A stretch of 64,000 nucleotides of DNA. It comes from Comamonadaceae bacterium. Lineage in GTDB: Bacteria > Pseudomonadota > Gammaproteobacteria > Burkholderiales > Burkholderiaceae_C. The first letter of the stretch is position 1; each line of letters opens with the position of its first letter. Below the pieces are notes generated by a model. It was not told the origin of the DNA. It worked only from the letters and a program-made list of their open reading frames with translations, and searched no databases. The stretch is from NCBI GenBank assembly GCA_947373105.1, contig CANBWK010000005.1, forward strand, positions 1 to 64,000. Direction: 5' to 3'. The position numbers and the translations under genes were made by a program. Below are positions 6,673-14,264 of the stretch, one piece after another.

Positions 6673-8708
6673 AACGATATTCCTTTCAAATTGCATTTTC
6701 AATCGGCGCTTTCGCACTCCTATGGGTTGCGGCTTACGTGGCCAGCAGTCACCTTTTGGTCCTCGTCATGACGGCACTCATTGGGGCGGTCTATCTTTTT
6801 GGTGCGTTGGAGTTGCGGCATTACCGCAGCACCACGACAGCCTTGAGTCAAGGTTTAGAAGAAATTCCTGAGAATTTGCACACCCTGAACGATTGGCTGA
6901 TCACCCTGCCCGCTTCGCTGCACAACGCGGTGCGTCAACGTGTTGAAGGCGAACGGCAAGGATTGCCCGGCCCGGCACTCACGCCCTATCTGGTGGGGCT
7001 GCTGGTCATGCTGGGCATGTTGGGCACCTTTTTGGGGATGGTGGTCACGCTCAATGGCGCCGTCTTTGCGTTGGAAGGCTCCAGCAACGTGGCGGGCATC
7101 CGCGCCGCATTTTCAGAACCCATCAAAGGCTTGGGCCTGGCGTTTGGCACCTCGGTTGCTGGTGTGGCCACCTCGGCCATGCTGGGTCTGATGAGCAGCC
7201 TGGCCCGACGCGAGCGCGCTCAAGCAAGCCAGACGCTGGACAGCCGCATCGCCAGCAGCCTGAGAAGCTTTTCACTCACGCACCAGCGCCAGGAAACCTT
7301 CAAAGCCTTGCAACAGCAATCGCATGCCCTCCCCCAAGTGGTCGCACAACTGCAGACCATGATGCTGCAGATGGCCCAGACCAGCGAACAAATCAATGCA
7401 CAGCTCATAGCCAACCAGCAAAGCTTTCACCAGGATGTGCACACCGCCTACACGGGCTTGGCACAATCGGTGGACCAATCGCTGCGTACCAGCTTGAGTC
7501 AGAGCATGCAAATGGCCAGCGACGGCATACGTCCTGTGGTACAGGCAACGATGACGCACTTGGCCGAGCAAGCCCAGAGCATGAACGAGAAATTGCGACT
7601 CAACACACAGCAGCAACTGAGCGAGCTCAACGCGCAGTTCAGCGTCACAGCAGCAAGTGTGTCGCAGACTTACCGCACAGCCCTTGATCAGAACCAAGCA
7701 CAGCAAAGCATCGCCGACCAAGCCCGTTTGGAGGCTTGGAAAGCCTCGCTTGAAAGCATGGCCACATCGTTGAGCAGCCAATGGCAAGCCTCGGGCACGC
7801 AAACACTGACCCAGCAGCAAGCCGTCTGCGACACCCTGACCCAAACCGCGCAAGCGATCACCACCCACACCCAAACGCAGGCCACGCAAACGCTGGCCGA
7901 GGTCACCCGCCTCATGGCCAGCAGCGAAGAGCTGATGCGCGCGCGCATTGCTTCAGAGGCGCAATGGGCGGCGCAGCACGCCCAGCGCTCGGAAGAGCTC
8001 AGCGCCTTGCTTCGCACCGAGCTGTCGGCCCTGCGCGAGGCCGAAGACGTACGCGGCCAGGCCGCCGTGGCCCGTTTGAGCGAATTGCAAACCGCCGTGA
8101 CGGTGCACCTGACGACCTTGGGCACCGCCCTGGAAGACCCGATCACACGCCTGATCGAGACCGCATCGCAAGCACCCAAAGCAGCGGCCGAAGTGATTGG
8201 TCAGTTGCGCCAAGAAATCTCAGTCAGCGTGGCGCGAGACAACACCCTGCTTGAAGAGCGCACCCGCATCATGGACACGCTCAGCCATTTGTTAGATGCG
8301 ATCAACCATTCGTCGACCGAACAACGCAGCGTGATCGACAACTTGGTCAGCTCGTCCGCGGCCACCTTGAACCAGGCCAACAGCCAGTTCATCGACCATG
8401 TGAGCAGTGAGTCTGCCAAGCTGGGCGACATTGCGGCGCAAGTGACGGCCAGCGCGGTGGACGTGGCGAGTCTGGGCGAGACCTTTGCTTTTGCAGTGCG
8501 CTCGTTCAACGAGACCAACGAAAAGCTCATGGGCAACTTGCAGCGCATCGAGCAGGCGATCGACAAGTCCATGACCCGCAGCGACGAGCAGCTGGCTTAC
8601 TACGTGGCACAGGCCCGCGAAATCATTGACCTGAGCATCACTTCGCAAAAAGACGTGCTGGAAACGCTGCAAAGACGTGCAGCCCAGACCCATGAGGGAG
8701 CCGTTTGA
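6669..8708 (+). CDS. DUF802 protein: MotA/TolQ/ZorA-like membrane protein with long cytoplasmic tail
   Basis: 679 residues. TM1-TM2 lie at about 8-46. After an amphipathic segment, TM3 (about 105-127, with LLVMLGMLGTFLGMVVTLNG) and TM4 (about 152-178, with GLGLAFGTSVAGVATSAMLG) reproduce the MotA/TolQ/ExbB channel-forming pair. Residues 180-679 are a Gln/Ala/Ser-rich, uninterrupted helical tail with MCP-like heptads, such as NQANSQFIDHVSSESAKL. This layout parallels ZorA of Zorya systems, where the tail projects into the cytoplasm. The annotated name DUF802 is from memory of the Burkholderiales operon. It overlaps the upstream gene by ATGA, and its TGA shares one base with the next ATG. Function as a proton-driven stator is inferred, not known. 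Confidence 0.75.
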   Translation: MKRYSFQIAFSIGAFALLWVAAYVASSHLLVLVMTALIGAVYLFGALELRHYRSTTTALSQGLEEIPENLHTLNDWLITLPASLHNAVRQRVEGERQGLPGPALTPYLVGLLVMLGMLGTFLGMVVTLNGAVFALEGSSNVAGIRAAFSEPIKGLGLAFGTSVAGVATSAMLGLMSSLARRERAQASQTLDSRIASSLRSFSLTHQRQETFKALQQQSHALPQVVAQLQTMMLQMAQTSEQINAQLIANQQSFHQDVHTAYTGLAQSVDQSLRTSLSQSMQMASDGIRPVVQATMTHLAEQAQSMNEKLRLNTQQQLSELNAQFSVTAASVSQTYRTALDQNQAQQSIADQARLEAWKASLESMATSLSSQWQASGTQTLTQQQAVCDTLTQTAQAITTHTQTQATQTLAEVTRLMASSEELMRARIASEAQWAAQHAQRSEELSALLRTELSALREAEDVRGQAAVARLSELQTAVTVHLTTLGTALEDPITRLIETASQAPKAAAEVIGQLRQEISVSVARDNTLLEERTRIMDTLSHLLDAINHSSTEQRSVIDNLVSSSAATLNQANSQFIDHVSSESAKLGDIAAQVTASAVDVASLGETFAFAVRSFNETNEKLMGNLQRIEQAIDKSMTRSDEQLAYYVAQAREIIDLSITSQKDVLETLQRRAAQTHEGAV

Positions 8709-9355
8709 TGCTGGACCACGACGCAGACGTCGAGTCGAGCGCGCCAGTCTGGATCTCGTTTGCCGACCTGATGACCGGCCTGCTGGGCGCATTTGTACTG
8801 CTGTTGGTGGGCGTCATGGCCACACAGTTGGACATGGCCTCCAAGCTGGAAAACGAGGTGCAAAAGCGCCAGATCGAAGAACAAAAACGCCTGACACTGG
8901 AGAAGGCACTGGCCATTCCACTGGCCAGCGGTCGGATCACCTTGAACAATGGCCGTATCGGCATCAGCGGCAAATTGCTGTTTGAACTCAACTCCGACAA
9001 GCTCGAACCCGAGGGCCGCCAGCTGCTCAAAAGTCTGGTGGTGCCGCTGCGCAGTTACCTGCAATCACGTGAAGAAATGCTGATGGTCAGCGGATTTACC
9101 GATGACAAATCGATCACCAGTCGCAACCGTCAATTTGAAGACAACTGGGAACTTTCTGCACAACGTGCGCTGACTGTCACCCGCACTTTGATTGACGAAG
9201 GCATGCCGCCGTCCATGCTGTTTGCCGCCGCATTTGGCAAAGAGCAAGCCCTGACACCCAACACCGATGACAAAGCCCGAGCCCAAAACAGACGCGTAGA
9301 AATTGCGCCTGTGCCCAAAGTCAGCAATGCAACCCCAACCGCAGCCAAGCCATGA
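8708..9355 (+). CDS. MotB/ZorB-like OmpA-domain protein
   Basis: 215 residues. A short cytosolic N-terminus precedes a single membrane segment, WISFADLMTGLLGAFVLLLV (about 15-34). Asp20 sits where MotB and ZorB carry the proton-binding aspartate. A coiled linker (KLENEVQKRQIEEQKRLTLEK) leads to an OmpA-type peptidoglycan-binding domain: VSGFTDD, NWELSAQRALTVTRTLIDEG and the closing AQNRRVEIAP. The ATG at 8708 has GGGAG seven bases upstream; the in-frame TTG at 8705 is less likely. It overlaps the preceding stop as TGATG and the next gene as ATGA. It pairs with the MotA-like protein encoded immediately upstream. Confidence 0.85.
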   Translation: MLDHDADVESSAPVWISFADLMTGLLGAFVLLLVGVMATQLDMASKLENEVQKRQIEEQKRLTLEKALAIPLASGRITLNNGRIGISGKLLFELNSDKLEPEGRQLLKSLVVPLRSYLQSREEMLMVSGFTDDKSITSRNRQFEDNWELSAQRALTVTRTLIDEGMPPSMLFAAAFGKEQALTPNTDDKARAQNRRVEIAPVPKVSNATPTAAKP

Positions 9356-9963
9356 ACCAGGTGGCGCCCAGCATGCCCCTATCGCAATCCCTGGTGGCGT
9401 CGCTGCGAACTGAAGGTGCGGCGAACTTTGATGCTGTGGGTTGGCATTACATCGAAGTGTTGCATGAACGCACCTGCGGGCAAACGGGTTTGGCGCAGCA
9501 ACTGCTCACTGAAAAATTGGTCAAACTGCTGGTCGATTTCAAAGCACGATTTGAAGCCGGGCAAAAGCCGCCACAGGCCCTGCCGTTGCCCCCAATGGAA
9601 CCGCCTTCACCCTTGGCCAATTTGCTGAATGACATGGTCCAGCACTTGCCCACAGAGGACTCAACCCGCAGGGGTAAGACAGCCAACTGGCGCGTTGAAA
9701 GCCCCCAAGTTAAAAGGTTCCGTCAAGCGCTGGGCAAAATCAGCGTGCAAAAACAAGTGGCGAAGGCCATGGCCCAGGCACCGCACAATGCGGGTCCCAT
9801 CAACTCGCACATGCTGGTTCTCAGATCGCTGGGTCTCATGCGCCAATGTGCACCGGACTACTTGAACCGGTTTATGGCTTATACGCAGACCTTGTTCTAT
9901 TTGGACGATGCCGGCAAAGTGCGGCAACCCGCGCCCAAAAAATCAACGCCATTGAAACGTTAA
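9352..9963 (+). CDS. DUF2894 family protein, last gene of motor-like operon
   Basis: 203 residues, soluble. The C-terminal half carries the family signature NAGPINSHMLVLRSLGLMRQ and DYLNRFMAYTQTLFYLDD; the N-terminal half is variable and has a Pro-rich linker (ALPLPPMEPPSP). DUF2894 has no known activity and usually accompanies DUF3348, DUF802 and an OmpA protein (family knowledge from memory). Start ATG 9352 overlaps the OmpA stop. Its own stop overlaps the convergent monooxygenase gene by 3 bases (9960-9962 against 9961-9963). It is basic at the C-terminus (PAPKKSTPLKR). Likely a cytosolic partner of the membrane motor (inference). Confidence 0.75.
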   Translation: MNQVAPSMPLSQSLVASLRTEGAANFDAVGWHYIEVLHERTCGQTGLAQQLLTEKLVKLLVDFKARFEAGQKPPQALPLPPMEPPSPLANLLNDMVQHLPTEDSTRRGKTANWRVESPQVKRFRQALGKISVQKQVAKAMAQAPHNAGPINSHMLVLRSLGLMRQCAPDYLNRFMAYTQTLFYLDDAGKVRQPAPKKSTPLKR

Positions 9964-10988
9964 ACCGTCAACAAATCCATCTGGAATTGAGGCATCACTT
10001 CTTCAATAAACAAGTTAAGTGAGGTCAACGACTCCTCGTAGGTCAAGTCCCCAAATGCAAATCGCGTTAAGACGTAATTAGCACCAGAAATTTGCACTTC
10101 GCGGGCCAACTTTTCGGCCACTTCATCCGCTGTACCGGTAATGACAATGCCGGCGCTGGTTGCCGCAGCAAAATCTTCGGGGATGGGGTAGCTTTTCATG
10201 GGATTGCCATGCGCACGCCACAGGTGCTGCAAACTGTTGTACCAACAGGCGAAGGCGCGTTTGCCAATGTTGTAGGCCTCTTGGCTGGTTTTGGCTATCA
10301 CCAAGTGCCGCCCTAAACCCATGAAGGGCATGACAGACTTTTCGGCATCAAATTTGGCATGCCAAATTTCTTTGTACTTGTCGGTAATGGCTTTGATCGG
10401 CGCAGAGGGCCCGTTGCACACAATATTGACGTTGTTTTCTGCAGCCCATGGGACCGCAGCGGGAGAAGACATGCCATACCAAATGGGTGGATGCGGCTTT
10501 TGCACACACTCCAACTCAACAGGCACATTGTCAAACTTGAAGTACTCGCCTTCAAAGTTGATCCGCTTGGAAGTCAGCCCCATCATGACCACATCGTAGG
10601 ACTCGATGTACAACTTGCCTGAGTTCTGGGCGTTGACCCCGAAATACCCCATTTCGTAGGGAGAGCTGCCACGGCCAATGCCCAATTCAAGTCGTCCACC
10701 ACTCATTTGGTCCAGCATGCAGACCTCCTCAATGATGCGCAAAGGGTGCGTCAAACTGAGCGTGTATACGAGAGGACCGAATCGCAAATTTTTCGTTCTT
10801 TGCGCAACGGCCGCTAAAAATACACTCGGAGATGAAGCCATCCCAAGCGGCGTGCCATGGTGCTCAGCAATGTGATACGCATGAAAGTTGGCACGGTCAT
10901 AGACTTCCGCCAATTTGAGCCTGTTTTCAAAATGCGCTGTCAAGCCCACAGCGCCACGATCCAAGTGGTCAAATACACCAAATTTCAT
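9960..10988 (-). CDS. LLM-class flavin-dependent monooxygenase
   Basis: 342 residues with the bacterial-luciferase-like TIM barrel. The start MKFGVFDHLDRG, NFHAYHIAEHHGTPLGMASS, the loop GRLELGIGRGSSPYEMGYFG and RFAFGDLTYEESLTSLNLFIEEVMP-type C-terminus are typical of the two-component LLM family. Such enzymes use reduced FMN supplied by a separate reductase, and none is encoded nearby. It is the last gene of a cassette with a cupin and a Bug receptor, divergent from an IclR regulator, which suggests a role in oxidising an imported organic acid or aromatic compound. Substrate unknown. Confidence 0.85.
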   Translation of the reverse strand: MKFGVFDHLDRGAVGLTAHFENRLKLAEVYDRANFHAYHIAEHHGTPLGMASSPSVFLAAVAQRTKNLRFGPLVYTLSLTHPLRIIEEVCMLDQMSGGRLELGIGRGSSPYEMGYFGVNAQNSGKLYIESYDVVMMGLTSKRINFEGEYFKFDNVPVELECVQKPHPPIWYGMSSPAAVPWAAENNVNIVCNGPSAPIKAITDKYKEIWHAKFDAEKSVMPFMGLGRHLVIAKTSQEAYNIGKRAFACWYNSLQHLWRAHGNPMKSYPIPEDFAAATSAGIVITGTADEVAEKLAREVQISGANYVLTRFAFGDLTYEESLTSLNLFIEEVMPQFQMDLLTV

Positions 10989-11005
10989 ACCGTATCACTC
11001 GCCTT

Positions 11006-11551
11006 TTAAGTTTGGGGGGCCAGGGGGTCTATGCCATCGATCAAAACAAACGCCAGTCGGCAAAAGTCTTTAGAGCGATTCACCCACGCGTGGTTGGTAC
11101 CTTGCTGCACCATGATGTCACCCGCTTTCATGTGGACCTCTGAGTCATCGAGGAGCATGTCTATTTCGCCCGATAAAACAATCGCGTAATCCACACTTGG
11201 GGTCCGGTGCATGTAAGCATGGCGTGCGCCTTTCCCGTCAGCATGTGGGTCCACGCCCATGGCTTTGAGCAGGTCTTCTTGATTCATGGCTTCGGCTTCA
11301 GCTGTGATGGGCGGAAAATCCACGATCCTTAAAATTGAGCCTTTTGAAGGCGGCGGCACGCTGATGGTTCTGGCGGCGCGGTCGGTTTTTGTATCGAGTC
11401 GCGCAGGCGTTTCTTCTGTGACCCACAGGAGGGTGCTGACAAAACCGGCCCCTTCCCTGGTTTTTTGGTTCGGTGCAAAGCCATCTATTTCTACGATGGC
11501 TTTTCCATGAGCGTCATGCCCTGTGACGATTCGGCGAATTCTGTGGTCCAT
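11006..11551 (-). CDS. cupin-domain protein
   Basis: About 181 residues. The C-terminal cupin core is clear: HAYMHRTPSVDYAIVLSGEI, then MLLDDSEVHMKAGDIMVQQGTNHAWVNRS. It supplies the usual metal-ligand positions, with Glu within GEID and His in TNHAW; the first motif has H-x5-DY in place of HxH. The start at 11551 (MDHRIRRIVTGHDAHG) is preferred because AGAAAG lies 7 bases upstream. Longer readings to 11593 overlap the upstream receptor gene. It lies between the receptor and the monooxygenase genes. It may be a small dioxygenase, isomerase or sensor; no activity can be assigned. Confidence 0.8.
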   Translation of the reverse strand: MDHRIRRIVTGHDAHGKAIVEIDGFAPNQKTREGAGFVSTLLWVTEETPARLDTKTDRAARTISVPPPSKGSILRIVDFPPITAEAEAMNQEDLLKAMGVDPHADGKGARHAYMHRTPSVDYAIVLSGEIDMLLDDSEVHMKAGDIMVQQGTNHAWVNRSKDFCRLAFVLIDGIDPLAPQT

Positions 11552-11576
11552 GTTCATTCTTTCTATCAAGTCATTT

Positions 11577-12545
11577 TCAATCGACGACGGCACCTGAGTT
11601 TTGAATTGCAGGCGCCCAGCGTTTGTATTCCCTTTTCACAAACTCAGCCATCTCTGCGGGGCTCAAAGGCTCAGAGGGTTCCATGGCGGCCTTGTCCAAG
11701 AGTGCTGCATAGGCTGGCGTGGCCTGGAATTTTTTAAGCCTGTCTGCAAGCAACTCCACGATGGCGCTGGGCATATTGGGAGGGCCTGCAAAGGCGATCC
11801 AACCTGACCAATCAAAGCCAGGAACAGTTTCTGCAATCGGGGGGACGGACGGCACGAGGACAGTTCTTTTGGCCATGGACGTGCCCAGGGCAAAGAGCTT
11901 GTTGGTTTTTAAATGGGGAATCGCCAAGGTGCCATCAATGAATGACATATCGACTTGACCTGACAATAAATCCACCATCGAGGTGTTGCTGCCTTTATAG
12001 GGCACATGAATGATGTTCAGGCCAAGTTGTTTTTTAAGTAACTCCATGAAGATGTGTTGCGGTGACCCATTGCCTGATGAGGCATAAGAGTATTTTCCGG
12101 GGTTCTTGCGCACCACCTCAATCCAATCTTTCATGTTGCGCGCTGGAAATGTAGACGTTGCCACGAGAAAGAAATTGGTCACACCCAGGCGCGCGATGGG
12201 CGTCAAGTCTTTCAGGGGATCAAACCCTGGATTGGCCATCAACTGCGGCCCCAGACTCAGGGTGGTGACCGTCGGCACCATCAGCGTATAGCCATCAGGT
12301 GGCGCCACTGCAACGGCCTTCGCTGCCAACAAGGTACTGGCGCCCGCCTTGTTTTCAATCACAAAAGTTTGCTTCAGGCTTGATTGCAACTCATCACCAA
12401 TGGCGCGTCCAAGGGCATCTACAAGAGATCCTGCCGTGAATGGCACGACGATTTTGACCGGCTTGTTCGGGTAAGTTTTAACATCTTGGCCTTGTGCATT
12501 GATGCTGATCAATGCACACGCCCAGAATAAAAGTAAATTTAACAA
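11577..12545 (-). CDS. Bug/TctC-family solute receptor (TTG start)
   Basis: 322 residues of the tripartite-tricarboxylate-transporter (Bug) receptor family: YPNKPVKIVVPFTAGSLVDA, ENKAGASTLLAAKAVAVAPP, DGYTLMVPTVTT and YKGSNTSMVDLLSGQVDM. The N-terminus LNLLLFWACALISINAQGQD looks like a signal peptide ending in AQG but lacks the usual positive charge. The start is a TTG at 12545 with a strong AAGGAG six bases upstream; no ATG fits. Periplasmic Bug proteins bind carboxylates or aromatic acids. The membrane subunits are not in this window. Regulation is probably by the divergent IclR gene. Confidence 0.85.
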   Translation of the reverse strand: MLNLLLFWACALISINAQGQDVKTYPNKPVKIVVPFTAGSLVDALGRAIGDELQSSLKQTFVIENKAGASTLLAAKAVAVAPPDGYTLMVPTVTTLSLGPQLMANPGFDPLKDLTPIARLGVTNFFLVATSTFPARNMKDWIEVVRKNPGKYSYASSGNGSPQHIFMELLKKQLGLNIIHVPYKGSNTSMVDLLSGQVDMSFIDGTLAIPHLKTNKLFALGTSMAKRTVLVPSVPPIAETVPGFDWSGWIAFAGPPNMPSAIVELLADRLKKFQATPAYAALLDKAAMEPSEPLSPAEMAEFVKREYKRWAPAIQNSGAVVD

Positions 12546-12566
12546 TGGTTGCTCCTTGTTTTTAAA

Positions 12567-12596
12567 TTACGTTTAGCGTAAATTCTTACGTATAAT
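12567..12596. promoter_or_regulatory. IclR operator repeats and TATAAT promoter element
   Basis: In the divergent gap between the Bug and IclR genes, TTACG-TTTAG-CGTAA (12567-12581) is followed by a third half-site, TTACG, at 12586-12590. A perfect -10 hexamer TATAAT (12591-12596) abuts the third half-site and points towards iclR. This arrangement fits an autoregulated IclR operator that also controls the divergent receptor operon. No good -35 box is visible. Confidence 0.5.
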
Positions 12597-12674
12597 GAAA
12601 TGAATTTAATACGGCAACACGACCCTGTCAACAGGGTTTTCACGCCTTTTCTGCAACAAAAAAAGAAACAACCC

Positions 12675-13463
12675 ATGCAAACAAGACAACAGGGCGTAGA
12701 TGCAGCAGAGGTCGTGGGCGCCATTGTGCAGGGGATGCTTCAAACCTCTCGCCCTGTTCGGTTGAAAGACTTGGAAAAGCAAACAGGCATAGCCTCGGCA
12801 AAGCTGCACCGCTATTTGGTCAGCATGTTGCGTTCTGGGCTTGTCGCCAAAACAGCCGATGGCAGTCGATACGACTTTGGCTTGTTAGCCTATCGAATTG
12901 GACAGTTGGCCACCCACGACCAAGATGAGTTGGACTTGTTGGAACCCTTTTTCAAAGACTTTATTGACCAACTTCAGGACGACGATCTGGGGCAGGCGGT
13001 AGGAATAGGTCGCTGGGTCGGCACAGGCGCAACCATGGTGAAATGGTTTGAGCGTGATTCGCCGCTCTCGATCCGCTCCAACCCGGGCGCGCAATTGGGC
13101 ATCACCACATCGGCCACGGCCAAATTATTGGCGGCCCATTTACCCGCTAAAGTGACAAAACCTTTGGTGCTGCGCGAACTCAAAGAACGCGCGTGTTTTT
13201 CAAACGCCAATGTCAAATTGGTGTTCAATGACTACGCAAAAATAGTGACTACCGGCATTGCCAACTCCATAGGCGCACGGCGAACTGGTTTGAATGCTTT
13301 GTCCACACCACTCTTTGACAAGTCAGGCAAAGTGGTTGCCGCCATCACCATTTTGGGCATGGCTCCGAACTTCGAAGCCAGCCTCGATGGCCGGGCCGCC
13401 CAATTGCTGATGACCTTGGGTCGGCAGTTGTCTTTGAAGCTGGGGTTCAGCCCATCTCCCTGA
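12675..13463 (+). CDS. IclR-family transcriptional regulator
   Basis: About 262 residues. The N-terminal winged helix-turn-helix spans roughly residues 8-65 (RPVRLKDLEKQTGIASAKLHRYLVSMLRSG). The IclR effector domain follows, with SIRSNPGAQLGITTSATAKLLAAHLP and GLNALSTPLFDKSGKVVAAITILG. ATG 12675 is chosen because a TATAAT at 12591-12596 places transcription start near 12603, after the alternative ATG at 12600, and the extra 25 residues look unlike the family. It is divergent from, and probably controls, the Bug-cupin-monooxygenase operon, as IclR regulators of catabolic cassettes usually do. The effector is unknown. Confidence 0.85.
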   Translation: MQTRQQGVDAAEVVGAIVQGMLQTSRPVRLKDLEKQTGIASAKLHRYLVSMLRSGLVAKTADGSRYDFGLLAYRIGQLATHDQDELDLLEPFFKDFIDQLQDDDLGQAVGIGRWVGTGATMVKWFERDSPLSIRSNPGAQLGITTSATAKLLAAHLPAKVTKPLVLRELKERACFSNANVKLVFNDYAKIVTTGIANSIGARRTGLNALSTPLFDKSGKVVAAITILGMAPNFEASLDGRAAQLLMTLGRQLSLKLGFSPSP

Positions 13464-13499
13464 AATCATGCGCAGGCATGCATCTGGGTGACACTGCGC

Positions 13500-14264
13500 T
13501 CAGATCCGGGGCAATACGACCCATTGCCCCTGCAGCGGAACAATGCGTATGCGCCGTTCAAAAACCTCCTCAATGGCTTGATGGGTGATCAGGTCCATTG
13601 CGGCGCCATGGTGGGTCACTTGTCCTTCGCGCATGACAATGATGTCGTCGGCATGCAGGGCCATACCGATTTCGTGCAGCACACTCACCACGGTGGTACC
13701 CAATGCCCTAAGGCACTGCACTTGTTCAAGCCAGTCCACCTGATGGGGTGGGTCCAAGTTGGCCAAAGGTTCGTCCATCAACATCAAAGGGGCATTGCCC
13801 GCCAAAACGCGCGCCAACAGGACGCGTTGACGCTCGCCACCCGAGAGATCTCCCAAAGTGCGATCGCACCAGGCCCAGGCCTGGGTGGCTTTGAGAGCCG
13901 CCTGTACCATGGCGTGATCCTGCGCGGTCGGCCCAGATAACCAGCTTTGATGCGGCAAGCGGCCCAACATCACAACGTCGAACACGCGCAAGTCAAGAGA
14001 GGCTGATTCACCCTGCCCCAACCACGACAATTGCAACGCCCTTTGTTGGCGGCTTAAGGTGGCTAAGGGCTGTCCACCCCATAGCACTTCACCGGTCACG
14101 GGTAACAGGCCTGCCAATGCTTTGAGCAAGGTGGATTTGCCTGCCCCATTGGGCCCCACCACACAGGTCCAACGCGCTGGCGAGATTTGCAAATCAATGC
14201 CGCGTAAAACTGACCGTCCACCCAAGGCGACTTCAATGGCACAAGCTTGCATGGACAAGCTCAT
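13500..14264 (-). CDS. btuD: vitamin B12 ABC transporter ATPase
   Basis: 254 residues. Walker A GPNGAGKST, Q-loop (LSWLGQGES), ABC signature LSGGERQR, Walker B LMLMDEPLA and H-loop SVLHEIG are all present, so it should be an active ATPase of the FecE/BtuD subfamily. ATG 14264 overlaps the permease stop as ATGA; longer readings lie inside the permease gene. It is the last gene of the riboswitch-controlled B12 operon, which fixes the substrate as cobalamin rather than haem or siderophore. It energises import through the permease encoded upstream. iclR converges 37 bases beyond. Confidence 0.9.
   Translation of the reverse strand: MSLSMQACAIEVALGGRSVLRGIDLQISPARWTCVVGPNGAGKSTLLKALAGLLPVTGEVLWGGQPLATLSRQQRALQLSWLGQGESASLDLRVFDVVMLGRLPHQSWLSGPTAQDHAMVQAALKATQAWAWCDRTLGDLSGGERQRVLLARVLAGNAPLMLMDEPLANLDPPHQVDWLEQVQCLRALGTTVVSVLHEIGMALHADDIIVMREGQVTHHGAAMDLITHQAIEEVFERRIRIVPLQGQWVVLPRI

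Noticed and set aside
6669-9355. Calling the pair flagellar MotA/MotB
   Set aside because: The MotA-like protein has a 500-residue tail absent from flagellar stators, and no flagellar or chemotaxis genes lie in the window.
5905-9963. Calling the motor-like operon a Zorya defence system
   Set aside because: Only ZorA- and ZorB-like partners are visible. The nuclease or helicase components (ZorC, ZorD, ZorE) are absent, and the flanking DUF3348 and DUF2894 proteins are not known defence effectors.
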